From Pedobacter foliorum (lineage in GTDB: Bacteria > Bacteroidota > Bacteroidia > Sphingobacteriales > Sphingobacteriaceae), in NCBI RefSeq assembly GCF_013266735.1, contig NZ_JABSNU010000009.1:165410-229409 (forward strand): a stretch of 64,000 nt of DNA. The letters are read 5' to 3'. Both the position numbers and the translations under genes were made by a program. Shown piece by piece: positions 26,124-35,213 of this stretch; position 1 is the first letter of the stretch, and every line of letters begins with the position of its first letter. The notes beneath the pieces are model-generated. The model was not told where the DNA came from. It did not search any database and worked only from the letters and a program-made list of their open reading frames with translations.

Positions 26124-27059
26124 TTAAACTCTCACGATGATTTTACCTTGAGTTTTTCCTGTTTCAAGAGATAAATGAGCTGCCCTCATCTCATCAAAAC
26201 TAAACACCTGCGACACATGAGATCTCACAGATCCACTTTCCAACAAGGCCGCAATTTTCTTCATATCCTCTCCATTGGATTGCACCATGATTGGATAACC
26301 AATAGCACCTACAGCTTCGGCTTTTATGCCCACTGCATCATTTAGTCCCGATGGAATACTAATGATTGTCCCTCCCTTTCTCATCACTTTTAAAGAGTTG
26401 TCAATACTATCACCCCCAATGGCATCCAATACAAAATCAATATTACTGGTTGCGTCTTCCAGAGTCTGACTGGTATAGTCAATATGTTCATCAGCACCTA
26501 AGCTTAAAACAAAGTCCCTTTTACCTGCAGATGAAGTTCCGATAACGTAAGCACCAATATGTTTTGCAATCTGTACAGCATAGTTCCCTACACCACCCGC
26601 AGCAGCATGAATTAAAACCCTGTCACCCTTTTTAATTTTCGCATGATCAACAAGTGCCTGCCATGCAGTTAAAGCAGCTAAAGTAGCCGCGGCAGCCTCT
26701 TCATGAGTAATATTAGAAGGTTTTAATGCAACATGGCTAGCCGGGGCAGAAACGTACTCGGAATACGCCTTGCCATGTCCAGGAAAATTTATCATTCCAA
26801 ACACCTCATCACCTGCCTTAAACAATTCAGATTTTGATGCCGCAACTACACCTGATACATCCCAACCCAAAATTATAGGATGCTCATCTTTTAACTTTGC
26901 TGCACGCCCTTTACCAGAACGCGTTTTTACGTCAACAGGATTTATACTAATTGCCTTTACCTGTATAAGAACCTCACCGTCATTTATTGATGGCATGGGT
27001 AACTCTTCGTAAACTAGATTATCTACGCTGCCAAAATCCTTTAATACTATGCTCTTCAT
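26124..27059 (-). CDS. NADP-dependent medium-chain oxidoreductase (quinone oxidoreductase/zinc-less ADH type)
   Basis: A 311-residue MDR-superfamily protein. A GroES-like N-domain (about 25-120, with ISINPVDVKTRSG and GWDVSGVV) is followed by a Rossmann NADP-binding domain (VLIHAAAGGVGNYAVQIAKH, about 148-167). It lacks the zinc-ligand cysteines of classical alcohol dehydrogenases. It probably reduces quinones or enals; the true substrate is unknown. It is an isolated minus-strand gene between TlpA and a histidine kinase. Confidence 0.9.
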   Translation of the reverse strand: MKSIVLKDFGSVDNLVYEELPMPSINDGEVLIQVKAISINPVDVKTRSGKGRAAKLKDEHPIILGWDVSGVVAASKSELFKAGDEVFGMINFPGHGKAYSEYVSAPASHVALKPSNITHEEAAAATLAALTAWQALVDHAKIKKGDRVLIHAAAGGVGNYAVQIAKHIGAYVIGTSSAGKRDFVLSLGADEHIDYTSQTLEDATSNIDFVLDAIGGDSIDNSLKVMRKGGTIISIPSGLNDAVGIKAEAVGAIGYPIMVQSNGEDMKKIAALLESGSVRSHVSQVFSFDEMRAAHLSLETGKTQGKIIVRV

Positions 27060-27135
27060 TTTCGGGACTGATTAATAATGCAAATTACAACAATATTCTC
27101 TATTCCAGGTGGAAGCACATGGCTAACTTAGAATA

Positions 27136-29046
27136 TTAACTGATTTGAAGATGCAGTCTAATCTTAGCATGCAATTCTGTTGGACTAAATGGTTTTGCAA
27201 CATAATCATCAATGCCCGCTTCCAAAATCTGCTTACTAATTTCAGTAAGCAACGATGCGGTTAAAGCAATAATTGGAAGTTGCTTAAACTTATCATCGGC
27301 AATTGAGCGTATAACCTTAGTAGCTTCAAAACCATCCATCTTTGGCATTTCCAAATCCATCAATACAAGATCGTAATGGTTTTCTATAACTTTCTCAACA
27401 GCTTCAGTACCTGTCCATGCACAATCTATGTGGAGCCCCCACTTTTGCATAAATTTACTAGCTACAATAACATTTATCTCATTATCCTCAACCAGAAGAA
27501 CCTTGTAGCCGGCAAGACTCGAAAAATCCATAGATGATTCAGGCAAATGCACACTATCTCTCTTCTTTTTACTTTTCTTGAATTGTAGATTAAACGAGAA
27601 GCTTGATCCAACTCCAATTGAGCTCTTAACAGAAATCTCATTTCCGAGCATCTCTATTAACCGTTTTGTTATTGCTAAGCCTAAACCTGTTCCACCAAAA
27701 ACTTTGGTGGTATTGGTACTTTCCTGAGTGAAACTTTCAAATATATAATCCTTCCTATTTGGGTCTATTCCAATTCCTGTATCCGTTACCACAAAATTAA
27801 TATCAACTAAGTTTCCTAACAAACTATTTAATGAAAGATCAAGAATAACACTTCCATCATTAGTAAATTTAATTGCGTTGCTTACCAGATTGTTTAATAT
27901 TTGTATTAGCCGTATTGGATCTCCAATTATCATTGCCGGCAAATCTGAATCTACCTTTATTTTAAACTTCAGCCCCTTTTCTTTCGCCTTTAAATAATGA
28001 GTCTCCTTAATGCTGTTTACCAGCTCAATTAAATTAAAATCAATCTGCTCAAATAACATCTTCCCCGATTCGATTTTATTGTAATCCAGCACATCATTTA
28101 TCAGATCTAGTAGATTCTCACTTGAAACCTTTAAAATCTTTAAGCTATCCACCTGTTCAGGTTTAGGATTTTCCTGCAAAAGCAAATTAGTCATTCCAAT
28201 CACCGCATTCATTGGTGTTCTTATTTCATGACTCATATTAGATAAAAACTGTTGCTTGGCCATGGCCGCTTTCTCCGCTACCTGTTTTGCCTTTAACAAT
28301 TCCTTTTCGACTTGTTTAATTTCAGTAATATCTGTTACCGCACCTACAACCCTAACAGTTTTACCATTTTCAACTATTGGGATACCAATACTTCTAAAGC
28401 ACTTCTGCGTACCTTTTGGTATAATTTCAATGTCATAAGACATCTGATTTTCGATTGCATTCTTCATCCCCTCTCTAATCAGCTCAGCACCATCATCTTC
28501 ATATAAAATAGCAGCATCATTTAGGGAAGTTGTTTCCTCATTAATCCCCAATAGCAGTTTCATATTTTGGGTCCGATAAACCAGATCCGACGCTACATCA
28601 TATTCCCAACCACCGGTCTTGCTTATCTCTTCTCCGGTATTTAGCAAATCCACTGTTTGCCCCAATTTAATTTTAGCCTTTCGAAGTTCCTCCTCTACGC
28701 CATTTTGTTGAGTGATATCTAAAAGGGTCCCAATAACTCCTCCTTCATCGAAAGGATCGGGACTAAGCGTAACATCAAGGAATATTATTTTTCCTTGAAT
28801 TTCCATATTTGTGATAAATTTAAGCGATTCGCCTGCCAGTGCGCGTCGCATTCGTGTACCTGCAACAGGATACAATTCAAATATGTTTTTACCTACTGAT
28901 TCATTATCCTTAACACCAAATACCTTTAATCCTAGCCCAACCGACCTGGTAAATATTCCGTCTTTATTAATCCTAAAAATGACAACCGGAACGTTGTCTA
29001 TTAGCATCTGAAAAATATGAGTTCTCTCTTCTATTGATTCTTGCAT
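27136..29046 (-). CDS. Hybrid sensor histidine kinase/response regulator (PAS-PAS-HisKA-HATPase-REC)
   Basis: A 636-residue cytoplasmic sensor without membrane segments. Two PAS domains (about 10-115 and 130-245) are followed by a HisKA dimerisation helix with FLSNMSHEIRTPMN (phospho-acceptor H273). The HATPase domain has N-box SNAIKF, G1 DTGIGI and G2 GGTGLGLAI. The C-terminal receiver domain has its acid pair at E520/D521 and phospho-acceptor D564 in VLMDLEMPKMDGF. There is no output domain and no adjacent response regulator, so phosphate probably passes to an unlinked protein. The signal is unknown. Confidence 0.95.
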   Translation of the reverse strand: MQESIEERTHIFQMLIDNVPVVIFRINKDGIFTRSVGLGLKVFGVKDNESVGKNIFELYPVAGTRMRRALAGESLKFITNMEIQGKIIFLDVTLSPDPFDEGGVIGTLLDITQQNGVEEELRKAKIKLGQTVDLLNTGEEISKTGGWEYDVASDLVYRTQNMKLLLGINEETTSLNDAAILYEDDGAELIREGMKNAIENQMSYDIEIIPKGTQKCFRSIGIPIVENGKTVRVVGAVTDITEIKQVEKELLKAKQVAEKAAMAKQQFLSNMSHEIRTPMNAVIGMTNLLLQENPKPEQVDSLKILKVSSENLLDLINDVLDYNKIESGKMLFEQIDFNLIELVNSIKETHYLKAKEKGLKFKIKVDSDLPAMIIGDPIRLIQILNNLVSNAIKFTNDGSVILDLSLNSLLGNLVDINFVVTDTGIGIDPNRKDYIFESFTQESTNTTKVFGGTGLGLAITKRLIEMLGNEISVKSSIGVGSSFSFNLQFKKSKKKRDSVHLPESSMDFSSLAGYKVLLVEDNEINVIVASKFMQKWGLHIDCAWTGTEAVEKVIENHYDLVLMDLEMPKMDGFEATKVIRSIADDKFKQLPIIALTASLLTEISKQILEAGIDDYVAKPFSPTELHAKIRLHLQIS

Positions 29047-29118
29047 TGTTAGCCGCTCGCAAATAACAGTTTTTTATATCCACCCTATTGCAATTTGCCC
29101 GCCAAAGTTTTATAAGCA

Positions 29119-29147
29119 CAAAAGCCAGCTATAAAAGCTGGCTTTTG
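29119..29147. repeat. Perfect hairpin upstream of the histidine kinase gene
   Basis: CAAAAGCCAGCT (29119-29130) pairs perfectly with AGCTGGCTTTTG (29136-29147) around ATAAA. It lies in the 329-nt gap between the kinase start (29046) and the threonine dehydrogenase end (29376). It lacks a strong T tract on either strand, so it may be a leader hairpin or the remnant of a terminator rather than a working one. The rest of the gap, apart from the terminator at 29301, shows nothing I can assign. Confidence 0.5.
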
Positions 29148-29300
29148 TATCATTCATGTATGCTGTGCCTGCCCTTCGTGGATCACCCACTCACAGGACT
29201 TTTTTGTCAAATCAGACTTGAATTATTTTATGTATCTAATTTAACGAATCTTCTTTATCCTTTTAACAAATGTTATAAACAAATTAACATCTTACCATCA

Positions 29301-29338
29301 TAAAAAAAGCAGGGTATCCATCCGAACACCCTGCTTTT
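29301..29338 (-). terminator. Terminator of the sigma factor-threonine dehydrogenase operon
   Basis: AAAAGCAGGGT (29305-29315) pairs with ACCCTGCTTTT (29328-29338). On the minus strand the hairpin runs into a T-rich tract. It lies 38 nt past the stop of the threonine dehydrogenase gene. Confidence 0.85.
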
Positions 29339-29375
29339 GAACCTAAATTAACCAATTACGAATAATTGTTTATCA

Positions 29376-30335
29376 TTATGGATATACTTCAATATTGCTA
29401 AGCATATCTTTTACCATTCTCTTTAAATCATATGCAGGCTTCCATCCCCAGTCTTTAGTGGCAACACTGTCGTCAATACTTTGAGGCCAGCTATCAGCAA
29501 TCTGTTGACGGAAATCAGGAGTATAAGTAATCTCAAAACCCGGAACCTCCTGTGCAATTGCGTCATAAATTTCTTTTGGAGTAAAGCTTAAAGCACTCAA
29601 ATTGTAAGCCGTACGTACAGATAATGACTCCCCAGGAGCATCCATAAGCTCTAATGTTGCACGTATTGCATCATGCATATACATCATTGGCAATGCAGTA
29701 TCTTCTTTCAAAAAGCAAGTATACTTTTCGCCTTTTACAGCACTATGAAAAATATCTACCGCATAATCAGTTGTACCACCGCCCGGAGCACCGGTATAAC
29801 TAATTAACCCCGGATAGCGTACACTACGCACATCAAGTCCATGTTTTTCAAAATAATACTTACACCAATACTCACCCGCAGCTTTACTGATTCCATAAAT
29901 TGTACTTGGTTCAGTAACACCTTGCTGAGGACAGTTTTGCTTTGTAGAATCAGGACCAAACACAGCAATACTACTTGGCCAGAAAACTTTTCCTACTTTA
30001 TACTTAACAGATAAATCAAGGATACTTAACAAGCTATCCATATTTAATGCCCATGCCGCTTGCGGATTACGCTCTCCACTTGCCGAAAGCATAGCCGCTA
30101 AATGATAAATCTGAGTAAACTTATTTTCAGCAATAAGGCTTTCAAGCGCTCCCTTATCCATTACATTTAATTGTATATAAGGCTGTTTTTCGAAAGAAAC
30201 ATCTTCTTTCGGTCTGATATCAGCAGCCAATACATTTTCCTTCCCGTATCTCTCTCGTAGTTCATCAGTTAACTCTCTTCCAATTTGTCCAAGTGCTCCA
30301 ATGATTAGTATATTTTCTTTCTGTTTCATGTTCAT
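29376..30335 (-). CDS. L-threonine 3-dehydrogenase, short-chain/epimerase-like type
   Basis: NAD-dependent oxidation of L-threonine to 2-amino-3-ketobutyrate. The 319 residues have the extended-SDR nucleotide loop GALGQIG (13-19) and YGISK (catalytic Y147, K151). The blocks RYPGLISYTGAPGGGTTDYA and PMMYMHDAIRATLELMDAP are close to those I remember of animal TDH, which separates it from ordinary sugar epimerases. Two in-frame ATGs occur (30335 and 30329). It begins 1 nt after the stop of the sigma-factor gene (TAA-A-ATG), so translation is probably coupled. No 2-amino-3-ketobutyrate ligase gene is nearby. Confidence 0.88.
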   Translation of the reverse strand: MNMKQKENILIIGALGQIGRELTDELRERYGKENVLAADIRPKEDVSFEKQPYIQLNVMDKGALESLIAENKFTQIYHLAAMLSASGERNPQAAWALNMDSLLSILDLSVKYKVGKVFWPSSIAVFGPDSTKQNCPQQGVTEPSTIYGISKAAGEYWCKYYFEKHGLDVRSVRYPGLISYTGAPGGGTTDYAVDIFHSAVKGEKYTCFLKEDTALPMMYMHDAIRATLELMDAPGESLSVRTAYNLSALSFTPKEIYDAIAQEVPGFEITYTPDFRQQIADSWPQSIDDSVATKDWGWKPAYDLKRMVKDMLSNIEVYP

Positions 30336-30336
30336 T

Positions 30337-31197
30337 TTATAAATATTGTCTGAGTCGCCTCACCCCCTCCTCCTTACCAAGATTATGCAGTGCCTGGTAT
30401 TTTATCTTTCTAACACTTTCTTTGCTAAGCTCAAACAGATCAGCAATATCTTCCAGGTGCATTGCTTCGTTTCCCTGCAAGCCAAAGCTGAGCTGAATTA
30501 CTCTCCTTTGCCTATCCGGAAGCTGATTTAACAATTGCCTAAGGCTATACTTTAAATCCTGCGATTGCAGTATAGCATCCGGCGCATCTACTGAGGTGTC
30601 TTCAAGAAACGTCATTATACCCGGCTTATCTTCTTCATCATTTTGATTATCTAAAGAAACCGTATGACCAGGGCTGTACTGATAAGCTTTTAATCGATCA
30701 AGCGGTATCCCTGTAAAATCAGAAAGCTCCTCATCAGTAGGCAATCTTTCTAATTTCTGTTCCATTTCCATCTCCGAACGCCACAAATCCTGTATATCAT
30801 TTACCTGATTCATTGGCAGCCTGATCATGCGCTTATAGTTTCCAATAGCCATCATCATCGACTGGCGAATCCACCACACCGCAAAAGAGATAAACTTAAA
30901 TCCCCTGCTTTCATCAAAGCGTTCGGCAGCTTTAACCAAGCCAGCGTTTCCTTCCGAAATCAAATCCGCCAGAGGCAAGCCTTGTCCTTCGTACTTTTTA
31001 GCAACCGACACCACAAACCTAAGGTTCGAGTTTACCAGCCTTTGTAAGGCAGCAAGATCTCCTCCCTGAATTTTACGTCCAAGCATCACCTCTTCTTCTG
31101 CACTTAACAATGGGAACCCGGCAATATCGTTCAGATATCTCCTAAGGGAATCATGGTCACGTTTAGTAAAAGATTTTTCTATCTTGATTTCTCTCAT
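30337..31197 (-). CDS. RNA polymerase sigma-70 factor, group 2 (RpoD-like)
   Basis: 286 residues from ATG 31197 (MREIKIEKSFTKRD); the ATG three codons earlier is also possible. It has sigma regions 1.2 (LRRYLNDIAGFPLLSAEEE), 2 (NLRFVVSVAKKYEGQGLPL, SRGFKFISFAVWWIRQSMMM), 3 (LERLPTDEELSDFTGI) and 4 (LPDRQRRVIQLSFGL; HTH LEDIADLFELSKESVRKIK). From memory the housekeeping Bacteroidota SigA reads YVVWWIRQSI in region 2 and begins MRQLKI. This one differs at several such positions, suggesting an alternative sigma factor. It is coupled to threonine dehydrogenase downstream. Confidence 0.85.
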   Translation of the reverse strand: MREIKIEKSFTKRDHDSLRRYLNDIAGFPLLSAEEEVMLGRKIQGGDLAALQRLVNSNLRFVVSVAKKYEGQGLPLADLISEGNAGLVKAAERFDESRGFKFISFAVWWIRQSMMMAIGNYKRMIRLPMNQVNDIQDLWRSEMEMEQKLERLPTDEELSDFTGIPLDRLKAYQYSPGHTVSLDNQNDEEDKPGIMTFLEDTSVDAPDAILQSQDLKYSLRQLLNQLPDRQRRVIQLSFGLQGNEAMHLEDIADLFELSKESVRKIKYQALHNLGKEEGVRRLRQYL

Positions 31198-31368
31198 GCT
31201 TAGCACATTGCAGCCTGTAGTTGCAAGGGCTAAGTTCTATAGTTGATTTGTTATATCCTTGGATATGGATTTAATCCGCAAATTATTCATAACACGCCCT
31301 CATGGTCAGAATTAAATTCCGCGCCAAAAAAAAACTGTAAGTAATCCCCAAATATTGTTGTCTTCCAT

Positions 31369-31399
31369 TTGTTATTATGGGTTGAATGTTCTTTATTTG
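31369..31399 (+). promoter_or_regulatory. Probable promoter of the Lrp/AsnC gene
   Basis: TTG at 31369-31371, a 20-nt spacer, then TTTATTTG (31392-31399), one mismatch from TAnnTTTG. Predicted start near 31403, leaving a leader of about 33 nt before ATG 31436. The rest of the 238-nt divergent gap shows no coding sequence. Confidence 0.5.
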
Positions 31400-31435
31400 C
31401 ACAGCAACTAAACTCATAAAAGCTGTCGTGGTTAT

Positions 31436-31915
31436 ATGAATCCAACCATCTTAGATCAGACAGATCTGGACATTCTTCGTCTATTACAAAAAGACGCAAG
31501 GCTTACAAATAAAGAATTAGCCCTTAAACTACATAAGGGTAGTAGTACTATGTTCGAACGCGTAAGTCGACTTAGAGATCTGGGCTATATCACCGGAAGT
31601 GTAACACTTATAGACCGTAATAAATTTGATGAACTGTGGATTTCTTTCACTCAAGTTCAACTAAACGACCATAGTGGCGAAGCACTTATTGCCTTTCAAA
31701 CTGAAGTAATCCAATTTCCCGAAATATTAGAGTGCTACCATACTACAGGAGCCTTTGATTTTCTACTTAAAATTGTTGTTAGCGATATGTCTGGGTACAA
31801 CAAGCTAATTGTAGAGAAACTTGCCAAGCTTAAAAACGTAGGATCACTACAAAGCTGCTTTGTAGTTAATGAGGCTAAAAGAGAACTGGCTTATCCGTTA
31901 AAGGATAGGATATAA
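31436..31915 (+). CDS. Lrp/AsnC family transcriptional regulator
   Basis: A 159-residue regulator. The N-terminal winged HTH has LDQTDLDILRLLQKDARLTN and ELALKLHKGSSTMFERVSRL. The C-terminal RAM (ligand-binding) domain contains ECYHTTGAFDFLLKIVVSDM. Members sense amino acids and form octamers. It is divergent from the sigma-factor/threonine-dehydrogenase operon, which makes those genes natural candidate targets. That link is inferred from position alone. A strong terminator follows directly. Confidence 0.93.
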   Translation: MNPTILDQTDLDILRLLQKDARLTNKELALKLHKGSSTMFERVSRLRDLGYITGSVTLIDRNKFDELWISFTQVQLNDHSGEALIAFQTEVIQFPEILECYHTTGAFDFLLKIVVSDMSGYNKLIVEKLAKLKNVGSLQSCFVVNEAKRELAYPLKDRI

Positions 31916-31919
31916 GCTA

Positions 31920-31956
31920 AAAAAGAAGGTGTATCGACGATACACCTTCTTTTTTA
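31920..31956. terminator. Terminator after the Lrp/AsnC gene
   Basis: A near-perfect palindrome with arms 31920-31936 and 31938-31954 (AAGAAGGTGTATCG / CGATACACCTTCTT) flanked by A and T runs. It shares the GTGTATC...GATACAC centre with the terminator at 51758. Confidence 0.85.
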
Positions 31957-32062
31957 TACATTCTTTTTACACATTCGTTATGCCGGATTGCGCTCGTCAT
32001 GCTGAGAGCCTAGCATTAGAAAAAATACAAAAAAGTAGTAATGACAATTTTGTATACTCAGT

Positions 32063-32167
32063 CGTCATCCTGAATTTATTTTGCTTCGCAGCTTCTTCGA
32101 GGTCAGGACCCCGCAAGAGAAAGGAAGCCTCGCTGGTGCGAGATACCGCTCTTCAGCGGCATGACGA
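32063..32167 (+). repeat. Interspersed palindromic element, copy 2
   Basis: Starts CGTCATCCTGAATTTATTT, has core AAGAGAAAGGAAGCCT (32116-32131) and ends in CAGCGGCATGACGA. It carries an inner hairpin, CCGCT-CTTC-AGCGG (32147-32160). The right end differs from the consensus TTCAGGATGACG. It lies between the converging lrp and leuS genes, together with the inverted copy at 32211 and the tandem repeat at 32276. This 396-nt gap holds no gene. Confidence 0.75.
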
Positions 32168-32210
32168 CCGCTATATACAACGAGCAGAATAACCTCTTTG
32201 TCATTGGTAA

Positions 32211-32284
32211 TTTATTTCAGCATCCCTCACCTGTCAGGCTTCCTTTCTCTTGAGAGGTCCTGAAATAAATTCAGGATGACGGAC
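32211..32284 (-). repeat. Interspersed palindromic element, copy 3 (opposite orientation)
   Basis: Read on the minus strand: CGTCATCCTGAATTTATTTC, then AGGACC, core AAGAGAAAGGAAGCCT (32249-32234) and a shortened right end. It is inverted relative to copy 2, so the two cores face each other and could pair into a long stem. Confidence 0.75.
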
Positions 32285-32335
32285 GCATTATAACTATGAC
32301 GAATGTATTATTACGATGACGAAGTGCATTATCAA
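32276..32335. repeat. Three imperfect 20-nt tandem repeats
   Basis: Units at 32276-32295, 32296-32315 and 32316-32335 follow the pattern ATGACGnAnGnATTATnAnn. The first begins inside the end of element copy 3 (its GATGACG terminus). This suggests local slippage or duplication of the element's end. Confidence 0.65.
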
Positions 32336-32351
32336 TCCAAATTACAATACC

Positions 32352-35150
32352 CTAAATCACAATATTCACAATCCGTCCTTTTACCACGATCACCTTTTTA
32401 GGTGCTTTACCTTCAAGATACTTCTGAACATGCTCATCAGCTAAAACAACTTCTTCAATCTCTTTAGGCTCTAAAGTAAGGCTTAAGTTCATATTCAAAC
32501 GAGTTTTTCCATTTACAGAAATCGGATAACTAAACTCATCCTCTACCATATAAGCAGGATTAAACTCAGGATATTTAGCATAAGATAAACTACCTTCCTC
32601 ATGGCCTAATAACGCCCATAGCTCCTCACAAATGTGTGGTGCATAAGAAGCAAGCACAATTACTAAATCTTCTAATACCTGACGGTTCTTACATTTCAAA
32701 TCTGTAAGCTCATTAACAGCAATCATAAAGCTCGACACCGAAGTATTGAACGAGAAACGCTCAACATCATCCTGTACCTTTTTAATGATTTTATGTAAAG
32801 CTTTCAATTCAGTCTTTGTTGGTACCGAATCACTAACATTAAACTGCCATGCCTCATTATGGAACAAACGCCAGAATTTGCGTAAAAACTTAAACACACC
32901 TTCTATACCGTTAGTATTCCATGGCTTGCTTTGCTCTAGCGGACCAAGGAACATTTCATACATTCTCAAAGTATCCGCACCATAGCTTTCAATTAGTACA
33001 TCAGGATTTACAACATTGAATTTAGACTTAGACATTTTCTCTACTTCCACACCGCAGATGTATTTTCCATTCTCCAAAACAAATTCCGCTTCCGCAAATT
33101 CAGGTCTGAACAACTTAAATTTCTCAATATTCAGAATCTCGTTTTCTACAATGTTAACGTCAACATGCAATGCTGAAGTTTTATAATCCTTCTTTAAACC
33201 ATGAGAAACTAAAGTATTAGTACCGCGACCATCCTCATCAATCACACGATATACAAAGTTACTTCTACCCTGTATCATCCCCTGATTAATTAGTTTTTTG
33301 AAAGGCTCTTCTTCCTGTACATACCCTAAATCTTTTAGGAATTTGTTCCAGAAACGACTGTACAATAAGTGACCAGTTGCATGCTCGGAACCACCTATGT
33401 ACAAATCAACATCTTTCCAATAAGAAATAGCCTCTTTAGATGCAAAGTCCGAATCATTCTTAGCATCCATATAACGATACCAATACCAGCTTGACCCAGC
33501 CCATCCCGGCATTGTGCTCAATTCATATTCGTACTCATCATCATAGCTCCAATTCTCTGCGCGACCCAATGGAGGTTCGCCCGTTTCAGTTGGCAAATAT
33601 TTATCAATCTCAGGAAGTATCAATGGCAATTCCTCTTCTTTAATTAAATATGGCAAGCCATCTTTAAAATAAACAGGAATTGGCTCACCCCAATAACGCT
33701 GTCTGCCGAAAATAGCATCACGCATACGGTAGTTAACCTTTGCCTTACCTGCATCTTTTTCTTCTAACCAGGCATTTAAAGTCTGAGTAGCTTCAGTATA
33801 ATTCATTCCGTTAATAAAACCGGAATTGATGTATTTACCTTCTTTAGTAGCATCAGCCTGATGTTCAACATCTTTTTGAGCATCAAGAATCTGAACAATT
33901 GGTAAGTTAAAATGCGTAGCAAAAAGCCAATCGCGCTGATCGCCACTTGGCACACCCATTACCGCACCAGTTCCATAACCTGCAAGCACGTAATCCGCAA
34001 TCCAAAGCTGAACGCGCTCTCCGCTTACCGGATTAATTACATAGCTACCAGTAAAGGCACCAGATACAGTTTTAGTATCAGCCATACGGTCAAGCTCAGA
34101 TTTCTTCTTGGTTTTGGCGATGTAAGCATTGATATCATCCAGTTGCGCCGGAGTAGTTAACGCAGTAACAAGCTCATGCTCTGGTGCTAAAACCAGGTAT
34201 GACACACCAAATATAGTATCTACACGCGTAGTGAAAACTTCAATATGACTAGGAATTCCTTCCGGAGCATTTTCGATAGCAAATTTAACACTCGCCCCAA
34301 CGCTTTTACCAATCCAGTTGCGTTGCATTTCTTTAACCGGCTCTGGCCAGTCAATAGTATTTAAGCCTTGCAATAAACGCTCTGCATAAGCAGAAATACG
34401 CATACTCCACTGCATCATTTTTTTCTGTTCAACAGGATGTCCACCACGTTCCGAATAACCATCTTTCACCTCATCGTTAGCAAGTACAGTTCCCAATGCC
34501 GGGCACCAGTTTACAGTACTTTCTCTTAAATAAGTAAGACGATATTTCAATAATTCTTCTTGTTTTTCTTCGCTGGTCATTGTAGCCCAGTCGCTAGGCA
34601 AGAAAGATTTAACCTCTTCATCGCAAACCGCCTTTACATCAGCGCTGCCCGAAGCATTAAATTTCTCAATTAAAGTAGTGATATCTTCAGCTCTGTCAGT
34701 TTCAAGGTTATACCACGAATTAAACAACTGCATAAAAATCCACTGTGTCCATTTATAATATCCCGGATCGCTAGTGCGAACCTCTTTACTCCAATCGAAA
34801 GAGAAACCAATTTTATCCAATTGTTCTCTATAAGTATTGATGTTAGTTTCGGTAGTTAAAGCCGGGTGCTGACCAGTTTGAATAGCATATTGCTCTGCAG
34901 GTAATCCAAATGAATCGTATCCCATTGGATGCAATACATTGAACCCCTTTAATCTTTTGTATCTCGCAAATATATCGGAAGCAATATAACCGAGTGGATG
35001 ACCCACGTGTAAACCTGCCCCAGATGGGTAAGGAAACATATCGAGAACGTAAAACTTTGGTTTTGTTGTATCTTTTTCTGCTTTAAATGTCTGATTTTGA
35101 GCCCAGATCTTTTGCCACTTCTGTTCTATTTCTTTAAATTGGTAATCCAT
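32352..35150 (-). CDS. leuS: Leucyl-tRNA synthetase
   Basis: Charges tRNA-Leu. It has 932 residues. The class I signature PYPSGAGLHVGHPLG carries HVGH (48-51), the editing (CP1) domain contains the threonine-rich ALTTPAQLDDINAY and VMGVPSGDQRDW, and the KMSKSKFNVVNPD loop sits in the last third, followed by an anticodon-binding domain and a C-terminal domain ending KKVIVVKGRIVNIVI. Length is slightly above the E. coli enzyme because of an insert of about 60 residues around 160-225 (AEDITTLIEKFNASGSADVK). It is a single gene with a repeat-rich region downstream. Confidence 0.97.
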   Translation of the reverse strand: MDYQFKEIEQKWQKIWAQNQTFKAEKDTTKPKFYVLDMFPYPSGAGLHVGHPLGYIASDIFARYKRLKGFNVLHPMGYDSFGLPAEQYAIQTGQHPALTTETNINTYREQLDKIGFSFDWSKEVRTSDPGYYKWTQWIFMQLFNSWYNLETDRAEDITTLIEKFNASGSADVKAVCDEEVKSFLPSDWATMTSEEKQEELLKYRLTYLRESTVNWCPALGTVLANDEVKDGYSERGGHPVEQKKMMQWSMRISAYAERLLQGLNTIDWPEPVKEMQRNWIGKSVGASVKFAIENAPEGIPSHIEVFTTRVDTIFGVSYLVLAPEHELVTALTTPAQLDDINAYIAKTKKKSELDRMADTKTVSGAFTGSYVINPVSGERVQLWIADYVLAGYGTGAVMGVPSGDQRDWLFATHFNLPIVQILDAQKDVEHQADATKEGKYINSGFINGMNYTEATQTLNAWLEEKDAGKAKVNYRMRDAIFGRQRYWGEPIPVYFKDGLPYLIKEEELPLILPEIDKYLPTETGEPPLGRAENWSYDDEYEYELSTMPGWAGSSWYWYRYMDAKNDSDFASKEAISYWKDVDLYIGGSEHATGHLLYSRFWNKFLKDLGYVQEEEPFKKLINQGMIQGRSNFVYRVIDEDGRGTNTLVSHGLKKDYKTSALHVDVNIVENEILNIEKFKLFRPEFAEAEFVLENGKYICGVEVEKMSKSKFNVVNPDVLIESYGADTLRMYEMFLGPLEQSKPWNTNGIEGVFKFLRKFWRLFHNEAWQFNVSDSVPTKTELKALHKIIKKVQDDVERFSFNTSVSSFMIAVNELTDLKCKNRQVLEDLVIVLASYAPHICEELWALLGHEEGSLSYAKYPEFNPAYMVEDEFSYPISVNGKTRLNMNLSLTLEPKEIEEVVLADEHVQKYLEGKAPKKVIVVKGRIVNIVI

Positions 35151-35213
35151 TACTGCTAATTCCTTTATATCCCGCGAAAATAAAGAAATTAAGGTGGTTA
35201 CAGAAAAGTTTGA

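Noticed and set aside
29376..30335. Annotation as generic UDP-sugar epimerase
   Set aside because: The GALGQIG loop, the PGGGTTDYA block and PMMYMHDA are characteristic of SDR-type threonine dehydrogenase rather than sugar epimerases.
31287..31499. 70-codon minus-strand ORF across the lrp promoter and start
   Set aside because: It overlaps the Lrp/AsnC coding start and promoter, and has no start signal or family features.
31929..32192. 87-codon plus-strand ORF after lrp
   Set aside because: It consists of terminator and interspersed-element sequence, so the open frame is a by-product of the repeats.
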